Positions 28,363 to 37,787 of a stretch of DNA of 64,000 nt are shown here, one piece after another. Source of the DNA: VAZQ01 sp963771845 (GTDB taxonomy: Bacteria > Pseudomonadota > Alphaproteobacteria > Rhizobiales > Xanthobacteraceae). The stretch spans positions 131,779 to 195,778 of the forward strand of contig CAVYVC010000023.1 of the NCBI GenBank assembly GCA_963771845.1. The letters are read 5' to 3'. The number at the start of each line of letters is the position of its first letter. Position 1 is the stretch's first letter. A program made the translations under genes and the position numbers. Below the pieces are notes generated by a model. It did not search any database and had not been told where the DNA came from. It was given only the letters and a program-made list of their open reading frames with translations.

Positions 28363-30768
28363 GCCGGCCTCGCCTGTTCTGCGACAGTGACGGGAAGCGT
28401 GAATGCGAAGGTCGAGCCATTACCGGGGCTCGACTCCACCCAAATGCGTCCGCCATGCATTTCGATAATTCGCCGTGAGATGGCCAAGCCAAGCCCGGTG
28501 CCACCCTTCTTTTTAGTAATCGAATTGTCGGCCTGTTGGAACTCCTGGAACAGCTTAGCCTGGTCGGCTGTGGAAATCCCCGGGCCGGTATCGTGGACCG
28601 CGACATTGAATGATCCGTTGGCCGAGGAGCCTTTGATCGACACTTCCCCGATATCGGTGAATTTGATCGCGTTGCCGACGAGGTTGAGCAGAACCTGGGT
28701 GAGGCGGCGCTCGTCGCCGCGTCCCTGCGGTAGCTCCTGCGCCACATCGATCTTGATCGCGATTTGCTTCTCGCTCGCCAATGGCTCAATCGCGCTGAAG
28801 ACGGTCTGGATGACGTTCTTGAGCGAATAATCCGACAGCGAGAGCGAGAGCTGGCCGGCCTCGATCTTGGAGAGATCGAGCACGTCGTTGATCAGCCCGA
28901 GAAGGTGCTTGCCATTCCTCTGGACGCGATCGAGCACACCGCGCATCTTGGCTGGCGTCTCGCCGTAGATGTCATCGAGAATGAGCTCGGTATAGCCGAG
29001 AATGGCATTGAGTGGCGTGCGCAGTTCATGGCTCATGTTGGCCAGGAACTGCGACTTGTGCTGACTCGCCTCTCGCTAGCTGCCGGCTCTTGTCCTCGAT
29101 TTCATGGAACAGGCGCGCGTTCTGGATCGCCAGCACCGATTGGGCGGCAAAGGTCTGCAAGAGATCGATCGTCTGTTTAGGGAACTCTCCCGGCGTTTTC
29201 CGGCGCACCACCAGAGCACCGACAATACGTTCTGCGCCGAGCAGTGGAACAATCAGAACAGCACGGTAGCCGGCCCGCAGGACCACCTCCAGGTTTTGAG
29301 ATGGCGGCTCATTCTGCAGGTCGGCGATCTGCAACGGCGCACGTTGGCTCGCCGCTTGGCCGATACCAGCATCTCCGATGCGGATGTGTCGCTCCTTAAA
29401 TGCCGCGATTAGCTCATCGTCCATCCCGTAGGTAGAGCGCAGCCCGAATTCCTTTTTGCTCTCGTCGTAATCATAGATCGCGCCCGCATCGGTCTCGGAG
29501 AGCTGTACGGCCTTGCTGACGATGGTGGTCAACACCTCCTGAAGATCAAGCGTCGAGTTCACGACCTGACTCACCTCACCAAGCGCGCGCAGTTCAGCCA
29601 CGGACTGCCCGAGCTCATGGGTACGCTGCTCGACCTTTTTCTCCAGGTCGGCATAGGATTCCTGCAGCCTTCCCGCCATGTCGTTGAACTGGTCGGCGAG
29701 CCCCTCCAGCTCGTCGCCGGTTTTCACGGATATCCGCTGCGAAAGATCGCCGCTGCCGATGCGGGCGGCACCGGCGCGCAGGGCCTGGATGGGGCCAACC
29801 ATCTTGCGCGCGAGTACGAGTCCGGCGAGGAAGGCAAAGCCCAATGCCGCCAATAGCAGAATGCCCGAGCGCTCGATCGTGGAATAGAGCGGCGCATAGG
29901 CCTCCGCGCGCGGCAGCTCGACGAAAATCAGCCATCCCAGCGGGGCGACATGGGCATAGGCGGTCAGCACGCGGCGGCCATGGATGTCCTCGGCCTCCTG
30001 CAATTGCTCCGTCGCATCGACGCCGCTGCCGGCCGCGCGCGCCGCCTGTACCTGCGCTAGCCGGGAGAGATCGGTGTTGCGCAGCACGAGACTGATATCG
30101 GGGTGCGCGATGAGCCGGCCCTGCGCATCGACGACATAGGCCGCCCCGCGCTCGCCGACCTTGATCTGGGAGATCACGTCCCAGATGAGCTTGAGATTGA
30201 CCTCGGCGACGCTCACCCCCGCATCGCGTCGGGTACCGGTGAGCGCCAGCGTCATGTAGGGCTCGGACTCGCGGCGGAAGTAGACGGGCCCGTAATAGAC
30301 CTTGTGCGCAACCGCTTCGGCGAATTTCGGATCCTTGGAGAAATCGGTCTTGCTTGCGACCACGTCCATGGCCAGGCGCGAGACGCGCAGCTGCTCATGC
30401 CCGGTTGCGTCGAGCTGCGAAAGCTCGGTGATCGCCGGCACCTGGCGCAGGAGCCGCAATCCGTCGAAACGGCGCTGATCGATGGTGCCGGCCGACCATG
30501 GGAGCTGCGTGGTCCACCCTACCTGGCTCTCGATTTCCTTTACGAACTGGCTGATCTTGGCCGCGGCCGCCTCGGCTTGCTCGCGCTGGATGCGGATTAG
30601 GGACGCCTTGTGCTCCTGAAATGAAAACCAGACCTCGGACAATCCGTTCGTAAGCAAAGCAACGCAAACGACGGCCAGGAACAGCCCGACATATTTGCGA
30701 AACAGGCGTCCGTGCGCCCGCGGCTTCTCAGGTTGCGCAACAGGCGCCACGGTTCCGGGTGCTCTCAC
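28359..30768 (-). CDS. membrane sensor histidine kinase (Cache-HAMP-GAF-HisKA-HATPase), frame broken near 29070
   Basis: About 800 residues. The GTG start at 30768 overlaps the stop of the upstream binding-protein gene (30765). Order of parts: a first membrane helix near residues 28-46, a periplasmic Cache-like sensor, a second helix near 300, HAMP (RIGSGDLSQRISVKTGDE), coiled coil, a GAF domain (ETDAGAIYDYDESKKEFGL), then HisKA with the phospho-histidine in MSHELRTPLNAILGY and an HATPase (DTGPGIS, GTGLGLAISRR). Between LFHEIEDKSRQLA and SQFLANMSHELR an extra base near 29070 breaks the frame, so as sequenced the sensor and kinase halves are separate. Confidence 0.85.
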
Positions 30769-31748
30769 TCGATCACCTCATCGGCGACTGCGAGCAGCGT
30801 TGGCGGCACCGTGAGGCCGAGAGCCTTTGCCGCATTGAGATTGATGGCCAGTTCGAATTTCACCGGCTGCTCTACGGGCAGTTCGGCTGGATTGCTGCCT
30901 TGCAGAATTTTGTGCACGTACCCCGCAGCCCGCCGGTAAAGATCAGCAAGGCTTGCCCCATACGACATCAGACCCCCAGCTGCTACGTTTTCTTTCAGAA
31001 CGTACATCGTGGGCAAGCGATTTTTCGCAGCGAAATCGATAATCCATCCACTATGTGAGAGGTGGAAGGGATCGGCAGTTACTGTCAATGCATCCGGTCG
31101 CTGCTGCATCATCGTGGCGAACGCGGACTCAAACTGTTCGGAATGGCTTATTTCGACGAACATCGGTTCTATCCCCAGTTTCGGTGCTGCCGCCCGCCAT
31201 TCATCGAGATAGCCGCGATGGGAGTTGTTGTTTGCATTCCAGAGAAAGGCCACCCTCGAAAGGCTTGGAATAAACTCCTTGAGGAGCTGCACCCGTTTGG
31301 CGCTCATTTCCGCGCCAAGGATGGTATTGCCGGTGGTATTTCCGCCCGGCCGCGCGAGCCTAGGCACGAGCCCAGCCCGTACGGGATCGCCGATGGCGAT
31401 CATCACAATGGGAACAGTCGTTGTCGCTTGTTGGGCCGCGCTCGTGGCCACGGTTCCGCTGGTGGCGACAACATCTACCGGAAGACTGACGAGCTCTCTT
31501 GCGACCGCAACGAGCCGCTCCGGCTGCCCACCCGCAGCCCGGTATTCTAATTTGATATTCCGGCCTTCGGCATAGCCGAGCTCGTGCAGCCCCTGCCGGA
31601 AGTGGTCCCACATCGGTGTATCATCGATGATCCCAATAATCGGCAGCTTTGGGGTCCCCTGAGCTGCGCGCACCCCGAACGGCCACGCTGAAGCCGCGCC
31701 GCCGAGGAGTGCGATGAAGTTGCGCCGTTTCAAATGACCGAATTGCAT
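30765..31748 (-). CDS. orphan ABC-type substrate-binding protein (PF04392 family), copy 2
   Basis: A 327-residue binding protein beginning MQFGHLKRRNFIALLGGA, where the usual twin arginine is KRRNF, followed by the cleavage region VRAAQ. ARPGGNTTGN and PTLLAVADEVIE mark the family. Its stop overlaps the GTG of the histidine kinase, so it is the first gene of a three-gene sensor operon. A periplasmic ligand sensor presenting ligand to the kinase is the simplest reading. No transport subunit is encoded nearby. Confidence 0.85.
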   Translation of the reverse strand: MQFGHLKRRNFIALLGGAASAWPFGVRAAQGTPKLPIIGIIDDTPMWDHFRQGLHELGYAEGRNIKLEYRAAGGQPERLVAVARELVSLPVDVVATSGTVATSAAQQATTTVPIVMIAIGDPVRAGLVPRLARPGGNTTGNTILGAEMSAKRVQLLKEFIPSLSRVAFLWNANNNSHRGYLDEWRAAAPKLGIEPMFVEISHSEQFESAFATMMQQRPDALTVTADPFHLSHSGWIIDFAAKNRLPTMYVLKENVAAGGLMSYGASLADLYRRAAGYVHKILQGSNPAELPVEQPVKFELAINLNAAKALGLTVPPTLLAVADEVIE

Positions 31749-31961
31749 CCAGTTTCCTACCGAGGCCGGGATTACGCGCAGCAGGAGAGGATATCGAATT
31801 GGGAATGGAGAGTCAGCGGTGAAAGGCCGACGGCGTGGCTCAAAAAAGAGATGAAATCTCCACGCAATCTCGTCCGCAGTACCTTCGGAAGCAGCCGTAA
31901 CCCAGACGAGCCGGCACTCACTTGGATCACTTCACTGAGCCAGAACTTACCCCCAAGGGGC

Positions 31962-32362
31962 CTATTGAATTGGCTGTTCTGTAGGGGTTCGATCGGAGAC
32001 CACTCCTTCCTTTGGAGGTTCCACGATCCTCGGTAGACGGATCGTGAAGGTCGAGCCGCGACTAGGCTCGCTCTCGACTGTAATGTCGCCGCCCATCATC
32101 TGACAGAAGCGCCGGCTTATAACGAGGCCAAGGCCGGTGCCACCGTATTTGCTCGCCGTGGTCGAGGAGGCTTGGGAAAACTCCTGGAACAGCTTGCCCA
32201 TTTGTTCCGCCGTCATTCCGATGCCGGTGTCGGCAACTGCGAGCGTGATCCAGTCGCGGCCGTTCTCCTGTCGCCCACGCGCATCGATTGTGATGGTGCC
32301 TCGCTCGGTGAACTTGTTGGCATTGCTCACGAGATTTAATACCGCCTGGCGCAGCCGCCATT
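31962..32362 (-). pseudogene. histidine kinase C-terminal fragment (HATPase domain only)
   Basis: Reading back from 32362 the protein runs LRQAVLNLVSNANKFTERGT, then DTGIGM, SKYGGTGLGLVISRRFCQ and GSTFTIRLPR, covering the N, G1, F and G2 boxes of an HATPase, and ends at 31962. Everything upstream (dimerisation helix and H-box) is missing. The break coincides with a junction into a dispersed repeat around 32365-32530. It is therefore a truncated remnant of a kinase other than the complete one at 28359-30768. Confidence 0.75.
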
Positions 32363-32379
32363 ATGAGCATAGCAGGCAG

Positions 32380-32530
32380 GCTCCAGTTGTCACGTTGTGG
32401 ACGGGTCGCACCACCGGCACCTACGTCGCGCTTAGCAGATCGACGCATGTCAGCTTCGGGTCTTGGTTGTGTGAAAAAGGCGGGGCAACAGCACGCTTTA
32501 GCCCGGCAGTCTGCGCTTCCGTTAAGCGGT
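32380..32530. repeat. dispersed intergenic repeat segment
   Basis: Non-coding stretch with the phrase CAACAGCACGCTTTAGCCC at about 32488, which recurs as CAACAGCACGCTTTACAGC at about 45113 upstream of another binding-protein gene. Related text (GCTTCACCCCAGT) occurs near 34170, 45148 and 50176. These are shared family repeats that tend to lie beside the PF04392 binding-protein genes and gene fragments in this window. Confidence 0.4.
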
Positions 32531-32534
32531 TGGA

Positions 32535-33098
32535 TTACGCGCCGAATCTCACGCGCGCGTAGATCTCGGCCAAAGGCAGATCGATGCCAAGCGCCTCGAT
32601 CCGAACCGCCGCATCGTCGCCCTCCAGCACCGCCGGCCCGGGAGAAAAGCCCGCGGGTCCGCGCGTCCAGACCCAGGCCTTGATCTCGTCCTGCGCGAAT
32701 ACAATATAGGCCGCCAAGCTTTGCAGGCGCAGATATTCAGCAGATTTGTCGCCGAGATCGACTCGTTCCGAGGATGGTGAAAGGACCTCGGTGATGAGCA
32801 CCGGCTCCGTAGCCGTCAAGTCTGTGGCAGGTTCGCCCGCAATGTCCACGATGACATTCGGAAATCTGACCGACTCGGGGTCTAAGGCGATCCCAAACTC
32901 TGGCAGAACCGTCCACTTGCCGGGGTCGAGGCGTGCATCCAATGCCTTCGCAAGATTGAAAGCAATCTGCCAATGCGCTCGTGAGCCCCCGGTCATCATG
33001 ATGACGCGTCCGCGATCAAGCTCATAGCGTTCCTCGCGGCCCTGCACCCAGCCGAGGAACGCGGCCTTGTCCATGCGCAGGGGTAACAGAACATTCAT
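32535..33098 (-). CDS. Uma2-family (DUF820) restriction-endonuclease-fold protein
   Basis: A 187-residue protein with the Uma2 pattern: RYELDRGRVIMMTGGSRAHW, then the PD-(D/E)xK-like core VRFPNVIVDIAG and EPVLITEVLSPSSER, and DKSAEYLRLQSLAAYIV. Uma2 proteins share the endonuclease fold but their biological role is largely unknown. It stands alone between a kinase remnant and a toxin-antitoxin pair. No obvious partner gene. Confidence 0.85.
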   Translation of the reverse strand: MNVLLPLRMDKAAFLGWVQGREERYELDRGRVIMMTGGSRAHWQIAFNLAKALDARLDPGKWTVLPEFGIALDPESVRFPNVIVDIAGEPATDLTATEPVLITEVLSPSSERVDLGDKSAEYLRLQSLAAYIVFAQDEIKAWVWTRGPAGFSPGPAVLEGDDAAVRIEALGIDLPLAEIYARVRFGA

Positions 33099-33353
33099 GG
33101 GCGCCTCATGTGCGGTCGTTATAGCAATCAGCGGAACATGGATAAAGGTCCGGAATTTGCCTCCGGTCGCCCGGATTAGGCGTAAAATGCTTCGTACCCA
33201 AAAAATTCTTCAATGGATTGAAATTATTGTATCCGGGTCGGCGGAATCGTCTCGACCGCACCAGCTTTCTGTTCTGCGAGTTGCAGCCGGGCGAGTTTTG
33301 CACAAGCGATTAATTCAGGCGAGCCTCTCGCGCTGCGTTGCTTCGCGGCCTTC

Positions 33354-33743
33354 TCAAGCAAGCCAATTGTCAACGTTCAGCCCGCGGACACGTCTGAACT
33401 CGTCGGTATTGGCACTCACGATCGTGGTGCCCGTTGCACAGGCGTGGGCGGCGATCAACAGGTCGTTGCCGCCGATTCGCTTTCCAGTCGCTTCCAGCTC
33501 CGAGCGGATTGCGCCGTATTCGGCATCGGCGGGAACATCGAACGGCAGCACATCGATCTCGCCGAGCAGGTCTTCGACGGCCTTGAGCAACCGTTTCGAG
33601 CCGCTCTTTGCGCATCCATAGCGCAACTCGGCCGCCACAATAATGCTTGTGCAGATGTTGCCCTCGCCCACCTTGGCGATGCGCTTCGCAGCTCTGCCCT
33701 GCGGGTGTTTGATCAGGTCGGAAATGATGTTCGTGTCCAGCAT
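33354..33743 (-). CDS. vapC: VapC-type PIN-domain toxin
   Basis: A 129-residue PIN-domain RNase. The acidic residues are visible: MLDTNIISDLI (first Asp), TSIIVAAELRYG (Glu), GGNDLLIAAHA (Asp) and SANTDEFRRV (Asp). VapC toxins cleave initiator tRNA or rRNA and are held inactive by the cognate VapB. The ATG lies 9 bases after the antitoxin stop, the usual antitoxin-first order. Confidence 0.9.
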   Translation of the reverse strand: MLDTNIISDLIKHPQGRAAKRIAKVGEGNICTSIIVAAELRYGCAKSGSKRLLKAVEDLLGEIDVLPFDVPADAEYGAIRSELEATGKRIGGNDLLIAAHACATGTTIVSANTDEFRRVRGLNVDNWLA

Positions 33744-33752
33744 ATAACGAGT

Positions 33753-33989
33753 TCAAAGCACGTTCTCCGGTGCCGGCACGGGATCGTCGATCGCGGGAAA
33801 CCCTTCCTCCAGCGGCTTCATCGTCTTGAGCAACGCAACGAGCCCGCGCTTACGCACCGGCTCGATCACGAGGCGATCGCCGTCACGGTGCATGATCGCT
33901 TCGTCGCCCGGCAGCTCGAACTCCACGGGAATACGGACCGCTTGGTTGCGACCATTTCGGAATAATCTGACGTGCCTCGGCCCAGGCAT
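33753..33989 (-). CDS. vapB: VapB-type AbrB-fold antitoxin
   Basis: A 78-residue protein with an N-terminal SpoVT/AbrB-type DNA-binding fold (HVRLFRNGRNQAVRIPVEFE), then GDEAIMHRDGDRLVIEP, and a C-terminal tail expected to wrap the toxin. The ATG at 33989 was chosen because the domain begins there; the longer open frame upstream lacks family similarity. It should neutralise VapC and repress its own promoter. Confidence 0.85.
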   Translation of the reverse strand: MPGPRHVRLFRNGRNQAVRIPVEFELPGDEAIMHRDGDRLVIEPVRKRGLVALLKTMKPLEEGFPAIDDPVPAPENVL

Positions 33990-34337
33990 TGGCCCCTCCG
34001 TGCATATGCCGGTGACATATGCCGCGGCGCGCCGAAACTCAAGAGGGGCCCGACGGTTTCTCTCGACCGCACCAATTCTCTGCGTTGCCGCGATGGTTTC
34101 GCGCATTCCCTGTGGTGTCGCCAGCTTGGGCGGAATGGCGAAATACGCTTCGCTATTGCGCCCCACGCGCTGCTTCACCCCAGTCATCCGACATTGGGGT
34201 GCGTGTGTCGTACAGCTTTGGCACAAAAATCTTAAACGGATCGATGCCGGTGCAAGGCCGCTCAGCAAAGCAGTCGCGCAGCATTTTCGTGTCCGTGTTG
34301 TCAGCAGCCGATCGAGCTGTTTCGGGTCGGGCGCTGG
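33990..34337. other. intergenic region, no gene seen
   Basis: About 350 bases between vapB and the D-2-hydroxyacid dehydrogenase. It contains AAATACGCTTCGCTATTGCG near 34141, a phrase widespread in rhizobial intergenic repeats, and GCTGCTTCACCCCAGTCAT near 34170, related to repeats elsewhere in the window. The vapBC promoter should lie close to 33990-34060. No open frame with family similarity was found. Confidence 0.4.
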
Positions 34338-35306
34338 CTAGACGATCTGATTGCGCAGCATGGCTTCACCTCGCCACAGTCGCTGCAGATTGTCGAGGAG
34401 GACGTCGAGCACATTGTCCTCATAGCGGCGGGTCTCGCCGGCGGTATGCGGCGTGATGAAGACGTTCGACAAACCCCAGACAGGCGACGCGGGCGGCAGT
34501 GGCTCATCGACGGTGACGTCGAGGGCGGCGCCGGCGATGCTCCCCGTGCGGAGCGCCTCGATCAACGCGTCCTCTTCTACGCAGCGCCCGCGCGCGGCAT
34601 TGATCAGATAGGCGGAGGGCTTCATCTTCGCGAACGCTGCCGCGTCGATGACGTTCTCGGTCTCCCTGGTGAGCGGACAGGTCAGCGCCACGAAGTCGGC
34701 CTGCGGCAGCAGCGTCTTCAGCTCGGCAAGCGTGTGCACGGAATCGGCGCCCTCGGTGCCTTTCGACAGGTCGCGCTTGACCCCGATCACGCGCATGTCG
34801 AAAGCCTTGGCGAGCCGCGCGAGACGACCTCCGATGCCGCCGAGCCCGACGACGAGGAGCGTCTTGCCTCCGAGCTCGTCCTCGCGCTGCGTCAGGTCCG
34901 AGATCATGCCGCGCCACACATGCTTGGCCTGATTATCGCGTGCCTCAGGCAGCCGCCGGGCCAGCGCCAGGATGAGCGAAATCACGTGTTCGGAAACGGC
35001 GTTGACATTGACGCCCTGCGCGCTGGCGAGGCGGATTCCGCGCTCCTTGAGCACGGCACGATCGAACTGATCGGTGCCGGCACCGACCGACTGAATGAAG
35101 CGCAGCTTCGGCGCGCGCGCCGCCAGCTCGTTGCGCCATAGACCGGAGATCACGAGCACGTCGGCTTCGCCGATCCGGGCATCGAGCTCGTCGTGCGAGG
35201 TGACGCCGAAGTTCCTGATCGGCAGCTGGCGCAGTATGAAGCGCTGCTGCAGCTGATAGGCGACATGCGCGAAGCAGATGGTGAGATCGCTCTCGGACGG
35301 GAACAT
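34338..35306 (-). CDS. D-2-hydroxyacid dehydrogenase (NAD-dependent), copy 1
   Basis: A 322-residue member of the D-isomer 2-hydroxyacid dehydrogenase family. It has the Rossmann motif VVGLGGIGGRLARLAKA, the substrate arginine region INAARGRCVEED, and the catalytic histidine in FITPHTAGET. Lack of a long C-terminal ACT domain distinguishes it from phosphoglycerate dehydrogenases. The substrate could be glyoxylate, hydroxypyruvate or a branched 2-oxoacid. It is monocistronic as far as seen; two more distant family members are at 50425 and 56726. Confidence 0.88.
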   Translation of the reverse strand: MFPSESDLTICFAHVAYQLQQRFILRQLPIRNFGVTSHDELDARIGEADVLVISGLWRNELAARAPKLRFIQSVGAGTDQFDRAVLKERGIRLASAQGVNVNAVSEHVISLILALARRLPEARDNQAKHVWRGMISDLTQREDELGGKTLLVVGLGGIGGRLARLAKAFDMRVIGVKRDLSKGTEGADSVHTLAELKTLLPQADFVALTCPLTRETENVIDAAAFAKMKPSAYLINAARGRCVEEDALIEALRTGSIAGAALDVTVDEPLPPASPVWGLSNVFITPHTAGETRRYEDNVLDVLLDNLQRLWRGEAMLRNQIV

Positions 35307-35812
35307 CGATGGCTCCTGAGAAGATGACTAGAAACGGCTGGCGCGGAACAGCGTGAGGTCAATGCGCGGCGGGTGGCCGGCGACAAGATCAATCCGTCGC
35401 GGCGGAGGCTTGATGGGCTGGAGCAAATAGGCATCTCGATCCTTTAGGTGCGCTAAGTATATTCCGCTGACTGATCAGCCAAGACCGGTCAACAAGTATG
35501 CCGCACGGTTGCTGTACCGGAAGTGGCGATACAGCGTGGCTGGGATAGGTCACGGATTTTGGACGGGTGGCGCGCTGGCGGGGGCTTATTGCGCGGTTGA
35601 GGTGGAGTTTGTTGTGGTGGGTTGCCGGCGGTGAGTTTGCACAAACAAAGGGCCTGGTACTCGATCGATGTTAAACGCTCGATCAGGTTCCTTATTCGTT
35701 CTATCGGTGTCGCAGTTCCAAATATTTTCCACGAGTGTTCAATTTTGACCAGACTCGCCCGTTAGCCATCCGCTATGGGCACGCCTTCGCGATCTGTGTC
35801 GGGGGGCTGCCA
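35307..35812. other. intergenic region, possible gene remnant at its start
   Basis: About 500 bases without a convincing complete gene. On the minus strand from about 35475 to a TAG at 35328, a short frame without a start codon (DRDAYLLQPIKPPPRRIDLV) looks protein-like and may be the tail of a lost gene. The rest, including a T-rich stretch near 35690, shows nothing recognisable. Confidence 0.3.
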
Positions 35813-36019
35813 ATGTATACATCTGCCGAGTGCCGAGCGCAGGCTGAAGAGAAACTAGCGCAGGCGCAGTGGGACGACCGGAATCGGAAGCGCCTGATTA
35901 CTGCTGCTGAAGCGTGGCTGTTCCTCGCCAGTCAATTGAGACGACTCGAAGCGTCCTTCGGCCCCAAAAGACGTTCAAGAAGAACTACGGCGTGGTGGAT
36001 CGAGCCGAGCGGGCCTTAG
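35813..36019 (+). CDS. small helical-hairpin protein A
   Basis: A 68-residue protein (MYTSAECRAQAEEKLAQAQW start) with two predicted amphipathic helices separated by a charged DDRNRKR turn and a second helix AAEAWLFLASQLRRLE. The pattern of an early Cys-Arg-x2-Ala and later Ala-x-x-Trp resembles the proteins at 36066 and 37406. Similar short proteins of unknown function are abundant in Bradyrhizobium-like genomes. The ATG at 35813 is preferred over the upstream start at 35735 because similarity begins there. Confidence 0.6.
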   Translation: MYTSAECRAQAEEKLAQAQWDDRNRKRLITAAEAWLFLASQLRRLEASFGPKRRSRRTTAWWIEPSGP

Positions 36020-36065
36020 CAGTTGACGAAGACGCCGCCACCAAAAGCTGTTCAAAGGGTCGCTG

Positions 36066-36248
36066 ATGTCGCTGGTTGCTGACAAACCTCGATCTGTGGT
36101 TTCGAGGTCGAAAGCATTCCGAGAGCATGCTGACGAATGCCGCCGACAAGCGGAGTGGTCACTCGTCCCTGCCGACAAGGCACGCTGGCTGAGGATCGCC
36201 GAGAAGTGGTTGAAGATAGCGCAAGAGATCGAGGAGAGCTGGACTTAG
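36066..36248 (+). CDS. small helical-hairpin protein B
   Basis: A 60-residue protein of unknown function. After a short basic N-terminus it shows FREHADECRRQAEWS, a proline/aspartate turn (VPADKARW) and LRIAEKWLKIAQEIEESW. The layout of helix, D-K-x-x-W turn and helix is shared with the neighbouring proteins A and C and with the N-terminus of the protein at 41969. It follows protein A by 46 bases on the same strand, so the two may be co-transcribed. Confidence 0.6.
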   Translation: MSLVADKPRSVVSRSKAFREHADECRRQAEWSLVPADKARWLRIAEKWLKIAQEIEESWT

Positions 36249-36320
36249 TCCTAAGCTGCGTTCCGTTTCTGGCTGATCTCATATCCGTCTGACGTCCGCA
36301 CGATAGTTGTGAAGCGGGTC

Positions 36321-36533
36321 TCACTTGGCTTTCGGCCGCCGAGCTGCCAAACGTGCCAATTGGGCCAAATGATCCGTCCGTACTTCAATTCCGGCGGCTC
36401 TGGCCGCTTCTTCTGACAAATATACAGGTGCGGAAAACTTCACCGGGTGAAAACGGCCGTCGCGGTGAAGCTCCCACGTGTATTTATCCCCACGTCGCCC
36501 TACTCGAACAGTTAGGCTTCTGTTGTCGCTCAT
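36321..36533 (-). CDS. small conserved protein, paralogue of the C-terminal domain of the 41969 gene
   Basis: A 70-residue protein from MSDNRSLTVRVGRRGDKYTW to AARRPKAK. It shares most residues with the C-terminal 75 residues of the protein at 41969-42307: the SLTVRV-x-RRGDKY start, the LHRDG core, FSAPVY, SEE-x-ARAAG and RTDHLA. A small beta-rich fold followed by a helix is likely. Function unknown. An ATG eight codons upstream (36557) is also possible. Confidence 0.6.
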   Translation of the reverse strand: MSDNRSLTVRVGRRGDKYTWELHRDGRFHPVKFSAPVYLSEEAARAAGIEVRTDHLAQLARLAARRPKAK

Positions 36534-36854
36534 TTGAATAGTCTGCGCTACCAACAACTTGAATATCAGACGCCGCTCTGGCTACTCGTGGGATGTCGAG
36601 TAACACCGTGGTGAACTTTGCTGGCGATTGCTGGATTTCGCGCATATCTCCGTGGTGAAGAGTTCCTAAAACCCAATTGTCTTGACGTACAGCACAACAA
36701 AAATGATGAGTCCCAGCACGCAAGCGAGCATCGTAAGTTTCGTGTTGTCGCTTGGACTACTCGTCGTTTTATTGGTCAACTCATTAGCCTTGATCATGAG
36801 AATCACCCGGGATCAGAATTTAATGCTTTTACTAGAGAGCGAGCGGAAGCGCCG

Positions 36855-37223
36855 TCAGCTCTTTGCAGCGCTCTTGGCAAGCGCCTCATCGACCGCGGCT
36901 GCACAGGCTCTGGCCAAACTGTAATCCATGGGTGTGTCGACTACCTTCTTGACGAACTCGCGCACGATGTCGTCGTGGTTATACGGCGGCGTTGCCTTTA
37001 TTTTGGCGACGGCACCATCAGTCGTCATGAATTGCGCAACGCACAACGGCACCAAGACCGACTGCTGGCCACTGGTCGCTGCCGCAGAGGCCATATTTTT
37101 TGCCGTGCCGCCGGTGACCCAACCGCCCCACGTAAACCCGATGATCGCGAGGGCGATTGCTCCGCCTACGGCGCCCCAGCAAGCCGGTTTCACCGCAGCT
37201 CTCGTCTCCTTGGAGATTTCCAT
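36855..37223 (-). CDS. small membrane-anchored protein, paralogue 1
   Basis: A 122-residue protein starting MEISKETRAAVKPACWGAVG. One hydrophobic helix (AVGGAIALAIIGFTWGGWV) follows, then TGGTAKNMAS and a periplasmic-like domain with two cysteines (PLCVAQF and ARACAAAV). It is clearly related to the protein at 38867-39244, sharing the GA-x2-GA and GFxWGGW-x3-GxTA pattern. Both flank the IS630 insertion. Function unknown; I know such proteins only from Bradyrhizobium-like genomes. Confidence 0.7.
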   Translation of the reverse strand: MEISKETRAAVKPACWGAVGGAIALAIIGFTWGGWVTGGTAKNMASAAATSGQQSVLVPLCVAQFMTTDGAVAKIKATPPYNHDDIVREFVKKVVDTPMDYSLARACAAAVDEALAKSAAKS

Positions 37224-37405
37224 GACTTCACCTTAGATTTGAGGAAAAGAGGGTTTTCGCCTCTCTTTAGCGCACTCTACTCGCACGACTGCCTGGCGTC
37301 TGAGCAAAATTGCTCACTCTGAACCGGCGGTGGCAATGCTGCCGATTCGGGATCGAGCTGGTGGGGATTTACCCCGTTAGCGCGGGGAGGTGGAGGCCGG
37401 CTGCG

Positions 37406-37579
37406 TCATATCGGTTCTGGTTCGAACCAGGGTATTTCGTCCCTCTCAATCTGATCAGCTATCTGCAGCCATAATTTTCTTTCGATTTCGAAGTCGGAAC
37501 GCTTGCGCGGCTCGACGGCCTCATTCGCCAGCCGCGCACACTGGTCAGCCTTGTGATAATACCATGCGGCCAGCGACAT
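37406..37579 (-). CDS. small helical-hairpin protein C
   Basis: A 57-residue minus-strand gene read directly from the sequence. It starts MSLAAWYYHKADQCARLANE, has a turn VEPRKRSDFEIE, then RKLWLQIADQIERDE, and ends PWFEPEPI. The layout (A-D-Q-C-A-x2-A, then P-x-K-R turn, then W-x2-IA-x-Q) is the same as in the proteins at 35813 and 36066. No obvious ribosome-binding site was checked beyond the ATG. Function unknown. Confidence 0.6.
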   Translation of the reverse strand: MSLAAWYYHKADQCARLANEAVEPRKRSDFEIERKLWLQIADQIERDEIPWFEPEPI

Positions 37580-37787
37580 CGGCGGATACTGCGTCAGTCA
37601 ATGTCTTTGATCGGGAGGGATGCGGGCGCATCGCGTCGAGCTGAATATCACCCGTCATGGTCATGGCCATCGGCAATCTCTCCGTCAAACATTGCCGTCA
37701 CGCAATAGCCGGGTTTGTCCGGCCCGCACGCTGGGGCTCGTCCGCTCGCTGAGAATAACCGGAAGAACGATGAAAGAATTTTCCTCT

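Noticed and set aside
36682..36924. Plus-strand open frame with a hydrophobic segment
   Set aside because: Its 3' part is antisense to the conserved membrane-protein gene at 36855-37223, and the opposite strand also shows a hydrophobic frame. Evidence is not enough to call it.
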